From an uncultured bacterium (GTDB taxonomy: Bacteria > Actinomycetota > Coriobacteriia > Coriobacteriales > Eggerthellaceae), in the NCBI GenBank assembly GCA_947649215.1, contig CANSQW010000118.1, positions 1 through 5,203 on the forward strand: DNA of 5,203 bases. Direction: 5' to 3'. The translations under genes and the position numbers were made by a program. The notes under the pieces are model-generated. The model had not been told where the DNA came from. It saw only the letters and a list, made by a program, of their open reading frames with translations, and searched no databases. The stretch's first letter is position 1. Each line of letters starts with the position of its first letter. Below are positions 4,830 through 5,203 of this stretch, one piece after another.

Positions 4830-4949
4830 TTTTGCGAGTGGAATTCTCCCGGGGGCGTTCGCCGGCATGTGGAAGCGCGCTTGGGCGGCGGCTCGGCTCG
4901 CGTCTGGCGACTAGCGAGTCGGGGCCGTCACCGGCCGTTGGCGCGGCGG
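4830..4949. other. Gene-free stretch between E2 and the acetyltransferase
   Basis: No convincing gene is seen here. Two weak GC hairpins, CGACT-AGCG-AGTCG (4908-4921) and GGCCG-TCAC-CGGCC (4923-4936), lie just past the acetyltransferase stop on its transcript. Neither is followed by a T-run, so a terminator is not supported. Together with 4616-4677, where I also see nothing definite, this flanks element E2. Confidence 0.4.
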
Positions 4950-5203
4950 CTAGGCGGTGGGGGAGAGGGGGCGCTCGTAGGCGAGACGCGGGGCGCCGGC
5001 CTCCAGCCCCTCGGCGAGGGTGACGGTGCCGCAGCGGGCGAATCCGGCCTTGGCCAGAGCGCGCTGCATGGGAACGTTGTCGGCGTGGGTGTCGATGCGC
5101 ACCGAGGCCAGGCCCTCGGCGGCGGCCTTCTCGCAGGCGAAGGCGAGCAGCGATCCGGCCAGGCCGCGCCCGCGCAGTTCGGGGTCGACGGCCAGGCGGT
5201 GGA
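4950..5203 (-). CDS. GNAT-family N-acetyltransferase, C-terminal part
   Basis: Reading the minus strand from the window edge (first full codon at 5201) to the TAG at 4950-4952 gives 83 residues; the N-terminal half lies outside. LAVDPELRGRGLAGSLLAFA is GNAT motif A: the beta-4 strand is followed by the acetyl-CoA pyrophosphate-binding loop R-x-x-G-x-A (Arg10 to Ala15 of the visible part). RIDTHADNVPMQRALAKAGF is motif B, with the usual Asn that precedes the helix leading to the GF turn. The protein is soluble and transfers an acetyl group from acetyl-CoA to an amine; the acceptor is set by the missing N-terminal part and cannot be named. The gene converges on the oxidoreductase gene, with element E2 between them. 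Confidence 0.9.
   Translation of the reverse strand, partial: HRLAVDPELRGRGLAGSLLAFACEKAAAEGLASVRIDTHADNVPMQRALAKAGFARCGTVTLAEGLEAGAPRLAYERPLSPTA

Noticed and set aside
4900..4940. Terminator for the acetyltransferase gene
   Set aside because: Only 5-bp GC stems, with no following T-run on either strand.

Overview
The window is very GC-rich and strongly biased to G/C at third codon positions. The genes are compact, with good Shine-Dalgarno sites and both divergent and convergent arrangements. A molybdopterin enzyme stands alone beside small regulators. Together this suggests an anaerobic actinomycete of the class Coriobacteriia, probably Eggerthellaceae (Eggerthella, Gordonibacter or Adlercreutzia type). 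That placement is inference from composition and gene content; no rRNA or marker gene is present.

Layout. (1) 1-464 (+): C-terminal part of an NAD(P)H-dependent FMN reductase family flavoprotein. (2) 461-1057 (-): complete beta-class carbonic anhydrase, convergent with gene 1; the two stop codons share the four bases CTAG. (3) 1058-1489: 432 bp without a gene. It holds the carbonic anhydrase leader, repeat element E1 with an extra tandem arm, and the leader of the next gene. (4) 1490-2044 (+): XRE-type HTH regulator fused to a zinc-ribbon domain. (5) 2022-2321 (-): small, very basic unknown protein with a perfect ribosome binding site. Its reading frame runs through a terminator-like hairpin, and no minus frame has a stop before it. 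(6) 2456-4615 (+): complete 719-residue molybdopterin/[4Fe-4S] oxidoreductase-family enzyme resembling acetylene hydratase at its active site. (7) 4616-4949: 334 bp without a gene, dominated by repeat element E2. (8) 4950-5203 (-): C-terminal part of a GNAT acetyltransferase.

No operon or single pathway is evident: the eight units alternate in direction and look like independent housekeeping and accessory genes. The observations most worth following are: the small basic gene whose transcript would end before any stop codon, an arrangement known from the ribosome-rescue factors ArfA and BrfA; the two 152-bp inverted-repeat elements E1 and E2, which share ordered internal motifs and look like one dispersed family; and the acetylene-hydratase-like Cys-x2-Cys-Asp-x2-Cys motif in a stand-alone cytoplasmic Mo/W enzyme.
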